NCBI GenBank assembly: GCA_965214975.1
Contig: OZ244055.1
Location: 682,001 to 746,000, forward strand
DNA: 64,000 bases
Source of the DNA: JAJEBT01 sp965214975
GTDB taxonomy: Bacteria > Pseudomonadota > Alphaproteobacteria > MPNO01 > UBA830
Direction of reading: 5' to 3'
Of the stretch, positions 1 to 8,998 are shown piece after piece (the stretch's first letter is position 1; the number at the start of each line of letters is the position of its first letter). The notes under the pieces are model-generated. The model saw only the letters and a program-made list of their open reading frames with translations, was not told the origin of the DNA and did not search any database. A program made the position numbers and the translations under genes.

Positions 1-447
1 GGCCGACGCCGAACGGGCGCTCCGTCATCGCCGCCGCCCGAAAGCGGAGCAGGAACGTTCTCGAAATCCTGGCGAGGGAGCCGCTTTCAGAATTCCGCAT
101 GCGAGGGAGATTCTTCGCCGTGGCCGGCGAATTTCCGGGGCAATCCGCACCCGCTCCGTGATTCTGCCGGGTTTTCCACGGCCTCGACAGGGAAAGCGGC
201 CCCACGACGCCACGCCACAGCAGACATTGTGCGGATCCCGGCTTCGCGTTCAAGCCGACCCGTTCCCGTCCCGGACAGCGGGCGCCGCTTCCGCGGCGGC
301 AGTTGCCGGCACGCCGTGACGGGAGGTGGAGCACCTGGGCAGTGACCCGGGCCGCCGCTTTCCAGCGCGATGCCGATGGTCCTCCGCTCTTGACGGACCG
401 GACCGGATGTTCCAGATTGCGAAAGGGATCCTGGGGAGCGCGGACGA
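1..447. other. Left-edge stretch with no supported gene
   Basis: No reading frame in these 447 bases gives a protein I recognise on either strand; the open frames are Arg/Pro-rich and typical of chance frames in high-GC DNA. In many alphaproteobacteria dgt lies divergently next to erpA, but I see no dgt N-terminus here. The stretch should contain the erpA promoter, although I cannot point to a clear -35/-10 pair. Confidence 0.4.
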
Positions 448-804
448 ATGCCAGACGGACGGGCCGAGGCTCCGGAACAGCAGGTCACGCTCAGCGCTTC
501 GGCGGTGAAGCGGCTCAGGGAGCTTGCCGCGGAACAGGAACCGGGCCTGAGACTGCGGGTCGCGATCGGCGGCGGCGGCTGTTCCGGCTTCCAGTACAGC
601 TTCACCTTCGACGACCGGATCAACGACGACGACCGCGTCGTCACGAGGGACGGGGTCGACGTCGTCATCGACGAGACGTCGTGGGAATTTCTCGCCGGCT
701 CGGAAATCGGCTATCGGGACGAGCTGATCGGAGCCTATTTCTCGATCGACAACCCGAACGCGGCATCGACCTGCGGCTGCGGAACCTCCTTTGCGATCGT
801 CTGA
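448..804 (+). CDS. erpA: Iron-sulfur cluster insertion protein ErpA (A-type carrier)
   Basis: This 118-residue protein belongs to the HesB/IscA/ErpA A-type carrier family, which passes assembled Fe-S clusters to apo-enzymes in the cytosol. The three conserved cluster-binding cysteines are visible: Cys45 in GGGCSGF and Cys109 and Cys111 in the C-terminal TCGCGTSF motif. Length and the C-terminal end after SFAI match the family. ErpA is preferred over IscA because no isc or suf genes are nearby and because the erpA-xth pairing is common in alphaproteobacteria. The ATG at 448 leaves a short variable N-terminus before the conserved VTLSASAVKRL, as expected. xth follows 54 bases downstream on the same strand. 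Confidence 0.9.
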   Translation: MPDGRAEAPEQQVTLSASAVKRLRELAAEQEPGLRLRVAIGGGGCSGFQYSFTFDDRINDDDRVVTRDGVDVVIDETSWEFLAGSEIGYRDELIGAYFSIDNPNAASTCGCGTSFAIV

Positions 805-858
805 AACGTCCCGGCGCGTCCGGACGCCCGCCGCGGCACGGCCGTCGCGGCGTCTCCG

Positions 859-1632
859 ATGGTGAAGGTCGCGACCTGGAACGTGAACTCGGTCCGGGCC
901 CGTCTGCCGAGGGTGCTCGAGTGGCTCGGGAACGCTTCGCCGGACGTCGTGCTCCTGCAGGAGATCAAGGCGACGGACGGAACCTTCCCGAGGATGGATA
1001 TCGAGAGTCTCGGCTACAACATCGAGATCCACGGCCAGAAGACCTTCAACGGCGTGGCCATCCTCTCGAAGAGCCCCGTCGAGGACGTGACGCGCGGCCT
1101 GCCGGGGAACGAGGGCGACGACCAGGCCCGCTACATCGAGGGTTTCACCGCGGGATTGCGCGTTGCGTCGATCTATCTGCCCAACGGCAATCCGGCCCCC
1201 GGGGAGAGGTTCGACTACAAGCTCCGGTGGATGGAATGCCTCTGCGAACGCATGCGCGAGCGCCTGGCCCTCGACGAGGCCGCGGTGTTCGGCGGCGACT
1301 ACAACGTCGTCCCCTCGGAGGACGACGTCCACGATCCCGAGGGATGGGCCGGGGACGCGTTGTGCCGACCGGAATCCCGGAACCGGTTCCGGCGGATGAT
1401 CCATCTCGGGCTGACCGACGCCTACCGCGCCCTGCACCACGAGCCCCATCGCTACAGCTTCTGGGACTACAAGGGCGGAGCGTGGCAGAAGGATCACGGA
1501 GTGCGGATCGATCACCTGCTGCTCTCGCCTCTGGCGACCGATCTCCTGGACGGTTGCGACATCGACCGGGAACCGCGGGGCAGGCCGAAGGCGTCGGACC
1601 ATGCGCCGGTCTGGTGCACGCTCGATCTCTGA
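859..1632 (+). CDS. xth: Exodeoxyribonuclease III (AP endonuclease)
   Basis: The 257-residue protein is a member of the exonuclease III/APE1 family, which nicks DNA at abasic sites and removes 3'-blocking groups in base excision repair. The family signatures are in order: WNVNS at residues 7-11, LLQEIKA with the metal-ligand Glu35, GGDYNV near residue 145, and SDHAPV at the C-terminus with the catalytic pair Asp247-His248. The length is normal. It follows erpA by 54 bases and is probably co-transcribed with it. The start at 859 puts the first conserved strand (VKVATWNVNS) directly after Met1, so it is well supported. Confidence 0.95.
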   Translation: MVKVATWNVNSVRARLPRVLEWLGNASPDVVLLQEIKATDGTFPRMDIESLGYNIEIHGQKTFNGVAILSKSPVEDVTRGLPGNEGDDQARYIEGFTAGLRVASIYLPNGNPAPGERFDYKLRWMECLCERMRERLALDEAAVFGGDYNVVPSEDDVHDPEGWAGDALCRPESRNRFRRMIHLGLTDAYRALHHEPHRYSFWDYKGGAWQKDHGVRIDHLLLSPLATDLLDGCDIDREPRGRPKASDHAPVWCTLDL

Positions 1633-1645
1633 ACGGGGCGGCGCC

Positions 1646-1843
1646 GTGGCCACTGCCTTGCGGGAGATCCTCCGCTACGTTCTGGTCGGCCTCGGGTTCG
1701 GTCTCGTCTGGGCGGTCATGCAGTACGCCAACGGCCAGGTGCGGGACGTCCCGGCCCTGCTGGGCCCGGTCGCCGTCTTCGGCCTCGCGGGTGCCGTGAT
1801 GTGGTGCGTCCGGTGCGCGGTCCGCGCCATCCGCGGCGGCTGA
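1646..1843 (+). CDS. Small two-helix membrane protein of unknown function
   Basis: A 65-residue protein starting at a GTG 13 bases after the xth stop codon; an upstream in-frame ATG at 1601 would overlap xth and adds only polar residues. Two hydrophobic stretches (roughly residues 10-26 and 36-54) separated by a short polar loop suggest two membrane helices with a basic C-terminus (AIRGG end). I do not recognise the family. The position suggests it is the last gene of the erpA-xth transcript. It converges on ilvD, whose stop codon is 6 bases away on the other strand. Confidence 0.55.
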   Translation: MATALREILRYVLVGLGFGLVWAVMQYANGQVRDVPALLGPVAVFGLAGAVMWCVRCAVRAIRGG

Positions 1844-1849
1844 AGGCGT

Positions 1850-3619
1850 TCACTGATCCGCGTAGACGTGGGTCTCGGCGCGGGCGCCGGGGTGCACGAC
1901 CGCGCCCTCGCGGGCGCTGCCCACGGTCTGCGCGTACCGCCACAGCGCTCCCGACTGGTAGTCGTGCCTGCGGGGCTTCCATCTGGCGTGCCTCCGCTTC
2001 AGCTCCGCCGCCGGGAGATCGACGTCGAGCCTGCCCTTCCGGGCGTCGATCGAGATGACGTCACCGTTCCTGAGAAGCCCGATCGGCCCGCCGACCGCCG
2101 CTTCGGGGCCGACGTGGCCGATGCAGAACCCCCGCGTCGCGCCCGAGAACCGGCCGTCGGTGATCAGCGCCACCTTGTCGCCGAGACCGCGTCCGTAAAG
2201 CGCCGCGGTGGTCGCCAGCATCTCGCGCATGCCGGGCCCGCCGCGGGGCCCCTCGTAGCGTATGACGATGACCTCCCCCTCCTCGATCCGGTTCCCGACC
2301 ACGGCGTCGAAGGCGTCCTCCTCGCAGTCGAACACGCGCGCCGGCCCGCGGAAGGCCAGTCCGGCCATTCCGGCGACCTTCACGATCGCGCCCTCGGGCG
2401 CGAGCGTGCCCTTCAGCCCCACGACCCCGCCGGTCGGGGACAGCGCGTCCTTCACGCGGCGGAAGACTTTCTGGTCTTCCGGAAACCGGACGTCGCGCAG
2501 GTTCTCGGAAAGGGTCCGTCCGGTGACCGTGATGCAGTCTCCGTGCAGCAGCCCGTTGTCGAGAAGCTCCTTGACGACGACCGAAACGCCGCCCGCCCGA
2601 TGCATGTCCGCGGCGGTGTGCCGCCCGCCCGGCATCAGATCGGCGAGATACGGGGTTTTCTTGAAGATCCGCGCGACGTCGTCGAGCGTGAACCTGATGC
2701 CGGCCTCGTTGGCGAGGGCCGGCAGGTGCAGCCCGGCGTTGGTCGACCCGCCCGTGGCGGCGACCACGACCGCCGCGTTCTCGAGCGCCTCGCGGGTCAC
2801 GATGTCCCGCGGACGGACGTTTTTCGCGAGCAGGTCCATGACGGCCCGGCCGGCGTCCCGCACCAGCCGGTCGCGCGACTTGTGGACGGCCGGCGCCCCG
2901 CAGGAGCCGGGCAGCGCGAGGCCCATGGCCTCGGCGACGCAGGCCATGGTGTTGGCGGTGTACTGGCCGCCGCAGGAGCCCTCGCAGGGGCAGGCGACGC
3001 TCTCGAGCTGTTCGAGCCGGTCGGCCGACATCTCCCCGGCGGCGTACCGCCCGACCCCTTCGAACACGTCGATGACGGTGACGTTCCGCCCCTCGAACTT
3101 TCCCGGCAGAATCGTGCCTCCGTAGACGAAGACCGAGGGCACGTTGAGGCGGACCATGGACATCATCATGCCCGGCAGGGACTTGTCGCAGCCGGCGAGG
3201 CCGACCAGGGCGTCGTAGCAGTGCCCGCGCATGGTGAGTTCCACGGAATCGGCGATGATCTCGCGGGACACCAGCGAGGACTTCATGCCTTCGTGCCCCA
3301 TGGCGATGCCGTCGGTCACCGTGATCGTGGTGAACTCCCGCGGCGTTCCGCCACCCGCCCGGACTCCCCGCTTGGCCGCCTGGGCCTGGCGCGACAGCGA
3401 GATGTTGCACGGCGCCGCCTCGTTCCAGCAGGTCGCGACCCCGACGATCGGCCGGCTGATGTCCTTGGCGGTGAGGCCCATCGCGTAGAGATAGCTGCGA
3501 TGCGGGGCCCGTTCGGGGCCCAGGGTCGTGTGACGGCTTGGAAGCCTGCTCTTGTCGAAACGCGGCCGACGCGAACGCGGCTTCCCCTTCGTCGGCGTTT
3601 TCCGCGAACGTTCGGGCAT
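1850..3619 (-). CDS. ilvD: Dihydroxy-acid dehydratase
   Basis: The 589-residue protein is IlvD, which dehydrates 2,3-dihydroxy-isovalerate and -methylvalerate to the 2-keto acids of valine, leucine and isoleucine synthesis. Iron-sulfur cluster cysteines are visible at Cys64 (ATCWNE), Cys144 in the signature GCDKSLPGMMM, and Cys216 in CEGSCGGQYTANTM. The C-terminal signature region ITDGRFSGATRGF is also present. The related Edd (6-phosphogluconate dehydratase) is less likely because the whole length and the AMGLTAKD opening follow IlvD. The first 30 residues are basic and variable, so a slightly later start is possible. It is transcribed alone, away from the nucleoside transporter gene. Confidence 0.93.
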   Translation of the reverse strand: MPERSRKTPTKGKPRSRRPRFDKSRLPSRHTTLGPERAPHRSYLYAMGLTAKDISRPIVGVATCWNEAAPCNISLSRQAQAAKRGVRAGGGTPREFTTITVTDGIAMGHEGMKSSLVSREIIADSVELTMRGHCYDALVGLAGCDKSLPGMMMSMVRLNVPSVFVYGGTILPGKFEGRNVTVIDVFEGVGRYAAGEMSADRLEQLESVACPCEGSCGGQYTANTMACVAEAMGLALPGSCGAPAVHKSRDRLVRDAGRAVMDLLAKNVRPRDIVTREALENAAVVVAATGGSTNAGLHLPALANEAGIRFTLDDVARIFKKTPYLADLMPGGRHTAADMHRAGGVSVVVKELLDNGLLHGDCITVTGRTLSENLRDVRFPEDQKVFRRVKDALSPTGGVVGLKGTLAPEGAIVKVAGMAGLAFRGPARVFDCEEDAFDAVVGNRIEEGEVIVIRYEGPRGGPGMREMLATTAALYGRGLGDKVALITDGRFSGATRGFCIGHVGPEAAVGGPIGLLRNGDVISIDARKGRLDVDLPAAELKRRHARWKPRRHDYQSGALWRYAQTVGSAREGAVVHPGARAETHVYADQ

Positions 3620-3698
3620 CCCTGCCTCCGTGATGATCCTCGCCCTGCGAGTCTATGACAGCCGCGCGGCGGTTGGAACCGGCCCCGCGGGCGATTCC

Positions 3699-3869
3699 AG
3701 GACGATCCCACGCTGGCCGAACATCCGCTGCAGGCGGGACGGGGCGCTCCCGTCCGGGTCGTCACCGCGGTCTGCGGGCTCCGAGGGCGTCACCGATCGG
3801 ACGGATCCGGCTCGGATCCCGTCATCCGGGCGACCGAGTCGGTCCGGGACCGCAGCGTGGGATCACCCT
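3699..3869. mobile_element. MITE-like insertion, 171 bp, with 12-bp target duplication
   Basis: The element starts AGGACGATCCCACGCT (3699-3714) and ends AGCGTGGGATCACCCT (3854-3869), an inverted pair matching at 14 of 16 positions. It is bracketed by a perfect 12-base direct repeat, GCGGGCGATTCC, at 3687-3698 and 3870-3881. Nothing inside is coding. The termini match those of the elements at 11030, 16184 and 42353. It sits between ilvD and the NupC-type gene, ending about 57 bases before that gene's start codon, so it probably forms the upstream border of the transporter promoter. The mobile-element reading is inferred from the ends and the duplication; no transposase is encoded. Confidence 0.7.
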
Positions 3870-3937
3870 GCGGGCGATTCCCGGCCTTGTGCTATCGTCT
3901 TCCGGCATCGGCAGGCGGTCGGCGGCAGGACACGGCG

Positions 3938-5182
3938 ATGGCGCATCTTCAGCCCGCGCTCGGGCTTGCGGCACTGGTGGTCGCCGCCTGGCTGCTCAGT
4001 GAGGACCGGACGCGGTTCTCGTGGCGGGTCGTGGTCTTCGGCCTCGCCGTGCAGGTCGCGGTCGCGCTGCTGCTCCTGAAGTTTCCGGGGTCGCGGACGT
4101 TCTTCTCCTGGCTCAACGACGGCGTGCAGGCGCTGCAGCGTTCCACCGAGGCGGGAACGTCGCTCGTGTTCGGCTATCTCGGCGGCGCGCCGCTGCCGTT
4201 TCCGGACGACGGCTCCGGCGCCGCCTTCATCTTCGCGTTCCGCGTGCTGCCGCTGGTTCTGGTGGTGAGCGCGCTGTCGGCTCTGCTGCATCATTGGCGG
4301 GTGCTGCCGACGGTGGTGCGGGGCTTCGCGTGGCTGCTCGGCAAGGCTCTCGGCATCAGCGGCGCCGCCAGCTTCTCGGCGGCCGCCAACGTGTTCGTCG
4401 GCATGGTCGAGGCGCCGTTGCTGGTCCGCCCCTACCTGGACCGGATCAGCCGGTCCGAGCTGTTCGTCGTCATGACCGCGGGGCTCGCGACCATCGCCGG
4501 CACCGTCTACGCGCTCTACGCCGCGCTTCTCGCGGACGTCATCCCGGACGCCGCCGGCCATCTGCTGACGGCGTCGCTGATCAGCGCGCCCGCGGCGATC
4601 ATGATCGCGCGGCTGATGGTGCCCTCCGACGGGACGGAACCGGACCAGCGCGTCGAGCTGGAACGGCTCTACGAGAACTCGATGGACGCGGTCACGGCGG
4701 GCAGCATCGCCGGGCTCAGGCTTCTCGCCTACATCGTCGGAATGCTGGTCGTCCTGATCGCTCTCGTCGCGCTCGCCGATTCGGCTCTCGGCCTCGTGCC
4801 GGGGGTTCCGGACGGGGAGCTGACGCTGCGAAGGATCCTGGGGTGGGCGATGGCACCGGTCGTCTGGCTTCTCGGGGTTCCGTGGGCCGAGTCCCCGGCG
4901 GCGGGCCAGCTGCTCGGGACCAAGATCATCATCAACGAGCTGGTGGCCTATCACGACATGTCCCGGCTGCCGGCGGAGGCGCTCGGGGAGCGCTCGCGCC
5001 TGATCATGCTCTACGCCATGTGCGGATTCGCGAACTTCGGCGGCCTGGCGATCATGATCGGCGGGCTCGGCGCCATGGTGCCCGCCCGCCGGAAGGAGAT
5101 CGTGCGGCTCGGCCTCAAGTCCCTGGTCGGCGGCGTGATGGCGGCCTGCATGACCGGCGCCCTGGTGGCGCTTCTGGCGTAG
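3938..5182 (+). CDS. nupC: NupC-type concentrative nucleoside transporter
   Basis: The 414-residue polytopic inner-membrane protein belongs to the concentrative nucleoside transporter family, which imports nucleosides with H+ or Na+. Family features include the GKALGISGAASFSAAANVF segment followed by GMVEAPLLVRPYL, the TAGLATIAGTVYALYA helix and the late LLGTKIIINELVAY and MCGFANFGGLAIMIGG motifs, which line the substrate and ion sites. Length is typical of bacterial members. The ATG at 3938 follows GGCAGGA at a suitable distance. A GTG at 3857 lies inside the inserted element and is not needed. No nucleoside catabolic genes are adjacent, so the exact substrate is open. Confidence 0.85.
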   Translation: MAHLQPALGLAALVVAAWLLSEDRTRFSWRVVVFGLAVQVAVALLLLKFPGSRTFFSWLNDGVQALQRSTEAGTSLVFGYLGGAPLPFPDDGSGAAFIFAFRVLPLVLVVSALSALLHHWRVLPTVVRGFAWLLGKALGISGAASFSAAANVFVGMVEAPLLVRPYLDRISRSELFVVMTAGLATIAGTVYALYAALLADVIPDAAGHLLTASLISAPAAIMIARLMVPSDGTEPDQRVELERLYENSMDAVTAGSIAGLRLLAYIVGMLVVLIALVALADSALGLVPGVPDGELTLRRILGWAMAPVVWLLGVPWAESPAAGQLLGTKIIINELVAYHDMSRLPAEALGERSRLIMLYAMCGFANFGGLAIMIGGLGAMVPARRKEIVRLGLKSLVGGVMAACMTGALVALLA

Positions 5183-5326
5183 CGGCCGCCCTCGCGTTCC
5201 GGTCGCGACGACCAAGGCGTCCGTGCAGGGCGTCGACGGCATCGGCGGGCGTCGCGCGGCCGGGGGAATCCGCGTGGGGTTCGGCAGCCGCCCGACCTGG
5301 CCGGCGGCGGTTTCCGGCGTCCGCCT

Positions 5327-6247
5327 TCAGCCCCTGTCCGGCGGGCCGCCCCGCGAAGCGAGGTAGCCGGCCTTCCGGTAGGCGGCAACGGCGCCCTCGT
5401 GAAGGGGCACGCCTCCGAACTCCAGGGCCGTCGCGCCTTCCGTCCGCAACGGCTCGAACAGGTCGCCGAGCCCCCGGAACAGCGGGTTGATTCGCGCAAG
5501 TTCCTCGTGCCCCGCCGTCATCGCCGACACCAGCCTGCGGACCGCGTCGGCGTCGGCGCGCGCGTGGGTTGCGAGGACGTTGACGACGGCGATCTGGGAC
5601 GTGTCGCGTCGGACGCCCCGGAACGCGCCCTTCGCGAGCACCGCCCGGCGATAGAAGTCCGTCGCGGCCAGCGCGGCCTCGAGATCTCCCGCGCCGTAGT
5701 CGAGAACCCTGACCGTCGTGCGCTCGCTGAGCGCGCGCATGACCGGGTTGGGGTAGGGGCACTGCCATTGGGCGTCCACCTCGCCCGCCTCGAGCGCCGC
5801 CGCGCCCTCGGCAAAGGACAGGTGGGCGGGTTCGAACCGGTCGATCCCGAGCGCGCCGAAAACGAGATCGACGTGCCGGACCATGCCGCCGCCCCGCGGC
5901 CCGACCGAGACCCGCCGCCCGGTCAGGCCGCGCACGGTCGCGACCGGGCTGTCGTCGCGGACGACGAAGAACATCGCGCCCGAATTCGCGGGAGCCGCCA
6001 TGCGGACGTCGAGCGCCCGCGCGAAGGGCGCATCGCCGTTCCGGGCGCGGCCGATCCAGTTCGACGCCATGAAGCCGAAGTCGATTTCGCCGTCCTCGAG
6101 CCGCCGCGCGTTCTCGATGCTCGCCTCCGGGGCCTCGACGACCTCGCAGTCGAGGCCGTGGTCGCGCGCGAGCAGCAGCGCAAGGGCCTCCGCCTGCGAC
6201 CAGAACGTCCCGCCGCGCTCCGACGTGCCGATTCGGATGACGGTCAT
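5327..6247 (-). CDS. TAXI-type solute-binding protein without an evident signal peptide
   Basis: This 306-residue protein resembles the TAXI branch of TRAP-transporter binding proteins: it opens with IRIGTSERGGTFW, has a GEIDFGFMASN segment, an SVGPRGGGM ligand-loop, and a C-terminal PLHEGAVAAYRKAGY region. Such proteins normally sit in the periplasm. Here the fold begins at residue 3 and no hydrophobic leader precedes it. The ATG (6245-6247) overlaps the valS stop codon in an ATGA junction, which fixes the start and excludes an in-frame leader. No TRAP membrane subunits are in the window. It may be a cytoplasmic ligand-binding or sensing protein; that is inference. Confidence 0.75.
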   Translation of the reverse strand: MTVIRIGTSERGGTFWSQAEALALLLARDHGLDCEVVEAPEASIENARRLEDGEIDFGFMASNWIGRARNGDAPFARALDVRMAAPANSGAMFFVVRDDSPVATVRGLTGRRVSVGPRGGGMVRHVDLVFGALGIDRFEPAHLSFAEGAAALEAGEVDAQWQCPYPNPVMRALSERTTVRVLDYGAGDLEAALAATDFYRRAVLAKGAFRGVRRDTSQIAVVNVLATHARADADAVRRLVSAMTAGHEELARINPLFRGLGDLFEPLRTEGATALEFGGVPLHEGAVAAYRKAGYLASRGGPPDRG

Positions 6248-8973
6248 TCCGGCGGTCGGTCCGGGCGGGGTTCGTTCGCGTGCGGCGCGAGCTGCTCGAG
6301 CGCCTGGGCGAGCCTGTCGCGCGCCCGGCGGCTTTCCGCGGCGCGGCGGCGCTGCTCCTCGACGACCTCGGGCGGAGCCCGCGAGACGAACCGCTCGTCG
6401 GCGAGCTTCCTCTCCGCCTTGGAGACCTCGGCGTCGGCCTTCTCCATTTCGCGCGCGAGCCGGGCGCTTTCCGCGGCGATGTCGATGACGTCGCCGAGCG
6501 GCAGCCCGATCGTGATCTCGTCGACGACCGCCCGCGCCGCGTCCGCGGGCAGCGTGTCGGCCGTCGTGATCCGCGACAGCCGCGCGAGGCGGGCCAGCGC
6601 CCCCTCGTGCGCCTCGAGCCGCCCCGCGGTCGCCTCGGAGGCCCCGACCACGATCATCTCGGTTTCCGAGGCCGCCGGGACGTTCATCTCGGAGCGGACC
6701 GCGCGGACCGCGCCGATCGTGCGGATGACCCAGTCCATCTCCTTCTCGGCCTCGGCGTCGCGGAGGGCCTCGTCGGTCCCGGGCCACGGGCGCGTGACCA
6801 GAAGGCCGTCCCGGCCGCCTTCCGGCGCGAGTTCGGCCCACAGCTCTTCCGTGACAAACGGCATGATCGGGTGCAGGAGATGGAGAATCCTGTCGAGAAC
6901 CCACGCCGTCGCGGCGCGGGTCTCGGCCAGATCGCCGGCGCTGCCGTCCCGGAGCACCGGCTTGGCGAACTCGAGGTGCCAGTCGCAGAACCGGTGCCAG
7001 ACGAACCGGTGGAGCGCCTGCGCGGTGTCGTTGAACCGGTAGTCTCCGAGCGCGGCGGCGACGTCCGCGCCGAGCGCCGCGGCCTCGCCCACGATCCAGC
7101 GGTTGACCGTGAGCCGGCATGCGGCGGGGTCGAAATCCGCGGCCGGAACGCAGCCGTTCATCTGCGCGAACCGCGCCGCGTTCCACAGCTTGGTGACGAA
7201 GTTCCGGTACCCCTCGAGGCGCCCGGGGTCGAGCTTGACGTCGCGCCCCTGGGCGGCGAGGGCGGTCAGGGTGAACCGCAGCGCGTCGGCTCCGTGCCGG
7301 TCGATCATCTCGAGCGGGTCGATGACGTTGCCAAGGCTCTTCGCCATCTTGCGCCCCTGGGCGTCGCGCACCAGCGCGTGGATGTAGACCGTGCGGAACG
7401 GTACCTCCTTCATGAAGTGCAGCCCCATCATCATCATTCTCGCGACCCAGAAGAAGATGATGTCGAACCCGGTGACCAGGACGTCCGTCGGGTAGTGGTG
7501 CGCGAGTTCCGGAGTCTCGTCGGGCCAGCCCAGCGTCGAGAACGGCCACAGAGCGGACGAGAACCAGGTGTCGAGAACGTCGGGGTCGCGCTTGAGCGGC
7601 ACGTCCCTGCCGAGGCGCGCGCGCGCCTCCTCGCGCGCCTTGTCCTCGGACTCGGCGACGAAGACCTCGCCGTCCGGCCCGTACCAGGCGGGGATGCGGT
7701 GGCCCCACCACAGCTGCCTGGAGACGCACCACGGCTCGATGTTGCGCAACCAGTGGAAATAGGTCCGCTCCCATTGCGCCGGCACGAAGCGCGTCCGGCC
7801 CTTCTCGACGGCCGCGATCGCCGGTTCCGCGAGCTGGCCCGCGTCGACGTACCACTGCTCCGTGAGCAGCGGCTCGATCGGCACGCCGGAGCGGTCGCCG
7901 TGGGGGACCGTGTGGACATGGGGCTCGACCTTCTCGACCAGTCCCGCGGCCCCGAGGTCGGCGACCACGCGCTCGCGCGCCTCGAATCTGTCGAGCCCGC
8001 GGTAGGGCTCGGGCACCGCGTCGTTGAGACGGCCGTCGGGGGTCAGGATGCCGATCGCGTCGAGCCCGTGTCGTGCGCCCACCCTGAAATCGTTGAAGTC
8101 GTGCGCCGGCGTGATCTTGACCGCGCCGCTGCCGAGCTCCGGATCCGTGTGCCGGTCGGCGATCACGGGGATCCGGCGCTCCGCCAGCGGCAGAACCGCC
8201 GACTTCCCGATCAGGTGCCGCCATCTGGGGTCGTCGGGGTGGACGGCCACCGCGGTGTCGCCGAACATGGTCTCGGGCCGCGTGGTGGCCACGGTGACGC
8301 TTTCGCCGGCCGCCCCCTCCACGGAATACCGGATGTGCCAGAGTCGGCCGTCCACCTCCCGCTGCTCGACCTCGAGGTCGGAGATCGCCGTGCGGAACCG
8401 GGGATCCCAGTTGACGAGACGCCTGTCCCTGTAGACCAGCCCCTCGCGGTGGAGCTCGACGAAGACCCTGGCGACCGCCGCGGACAGGCCCTCGTCCATG
8501 GTGAAGCGTTCGCGTTTCCAGTCGAGCGAGGCCCCGAGCCTCCTGAGCTGCGAGGTGATGGCGCCGCCGCTCTCCTCCTTCCAGGCCCAGACGCGCTCGA
8601 CGAAGGCGTCGCGGTCGAGCAGCGCGACGCCGTCCGCCGGAGCGCCCCGGGCGAGCGCGACGCCCTCCTCGGCGAGGCGGCGCTCGACGACCATCTGCGT
8701 CGCGATGCCTGCATGGTCGGTGCCGGGCTGCCACAGCACGTCGCGGCCGCGCATGCGCTCGAAGCGGGCGAGGATGTCCTGGAGCGTGTTGTTGAGGGCG
8801 TGGCCCATGTGGAGGCTGCCGGTCACGTTGGGCGGCGGGATCACCACGGAAAACGAGTTCCCGTCGGCGCGCCCGCCGCGCGTGTGGCCGCAGCCGAAGG
8901 CGCCGCTGTCCTCCCAGACGGCGAGCAGCCGCGGTTCCGCCTCGTGCGGATCGTAGGTCTTGCGCATGGTCAT
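6244..8973 (-). CDS. valS: Valyl-tRNA synthetase
   Basis: The 909-residue class I synthetase charges tRNA-Val. The HIGH-type motif is HMGH at residues 55-58 within PPPNVTGSLHMGHAL, and the KMSKS-type loop is KMAKS near residue 542 within GRKMAKSLGNVIDP. The editing domain (TTRPETMFGDTAVAVHPDD) and the C-terminal coiled coil rich in Glu, Lys and Arg are present. The ATG at 8973 is followed by a second in-frame ATG at 8967; either could be used. The gene lies 25 bases after tolC and overlaps the next gene by 3 bases, so it is the centre of a pcm-tolC-valS-TAXI operon. Confidence 0.96.
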   Translation of the reverse strand: MTMRKTYDPHEAEPRLLAVWEDSGAFGCGHTRGGRADGNSFSVVIPPPNVTGSLHMGHALNNTLQDILARFERMRGRDVLWQPGTDHAGIATQMVVERRLAEEGVALARGAPADGVALLDRDAFVERVWAWKEESGGAITSQLRRLGASLDWKRERFTMDEGLSAAVARVFVELHREGLVYRDRRLVNWDPRFRTAISDLEVEQREVDGRLWHIRYSVEGAAGESVTVATTRPETMFGDTAVAVHPDDPRWRHLIGKSAVLPLAERRIPVIADRHTDPELGSGAVKITPAHDFNDFRVGARHGLDAIGILTPDGRLNDAVPEPYRGLDRFEARERVVADLGAAGLVEKVEPHVHTVPHGDRSGVPIEPLLTEQWYVDAGQLAEPAIAAVEKGRTRFVPAQWERTYFHWLRNIEPWCVSRQLWWGHRIPAWYGPDGEVFVAESEDKAREEARARLGRDVPLKRDPDVLDTWFSSALWPFSTLGWPDETPELAHHYPTDVLVTGFDIIFFWVARMMMMGLHFMKEVPFRTVYIHALVRDAQGRKMAKSLGNVIDPLEMIDRHGADALRFTLTALAAQGRDVKLDPGRLEGYRNFVTKLWNAARFAQMNGCVPAADFDPAACRLTVNRWIVGEAAALGADVAAALGDYRFNDTAQALHRFVWHRFCDWHLEFAKPVLRDGSAGDLAETRAATAWVLDRILHLLHPIMPFVTEELWAELAPEGGRDGLLVTRPWPGTDEALRDAEAEKEMDWVIRTIGAVRAVRSEMNVPAASETEMIVVGASEATAGRLEAHEGALARLARLSRITTADTLPADAARAVVDEITIGLPLGDVIDIAAESARLAREMEKADAEVSKAERKLADERFVSRAPPEVVEEQRRRAAESRRARDRLAQALEQLAPHANEPRPDRPPE

Positions 8974-8998
8974 GACGGTCCGCTCCGCGGGGCCGGCC

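Noticed and set aside
3857..3937. Upstream GTG start for the nucleoside transporter
   Set aside because: The extra 27 residues lie in the inserted element's end and are not hydrophobic or conserved; the ATG at 3938 has a better ribosome site.
5327..8734. A single 1,135-codon frame covering most of valS and the TAXI gene
   Set aside because: Only its last 306 codons are real; the remainder reads valS out of frame, whose own frame holds the HIGH and KMSKS motifs.
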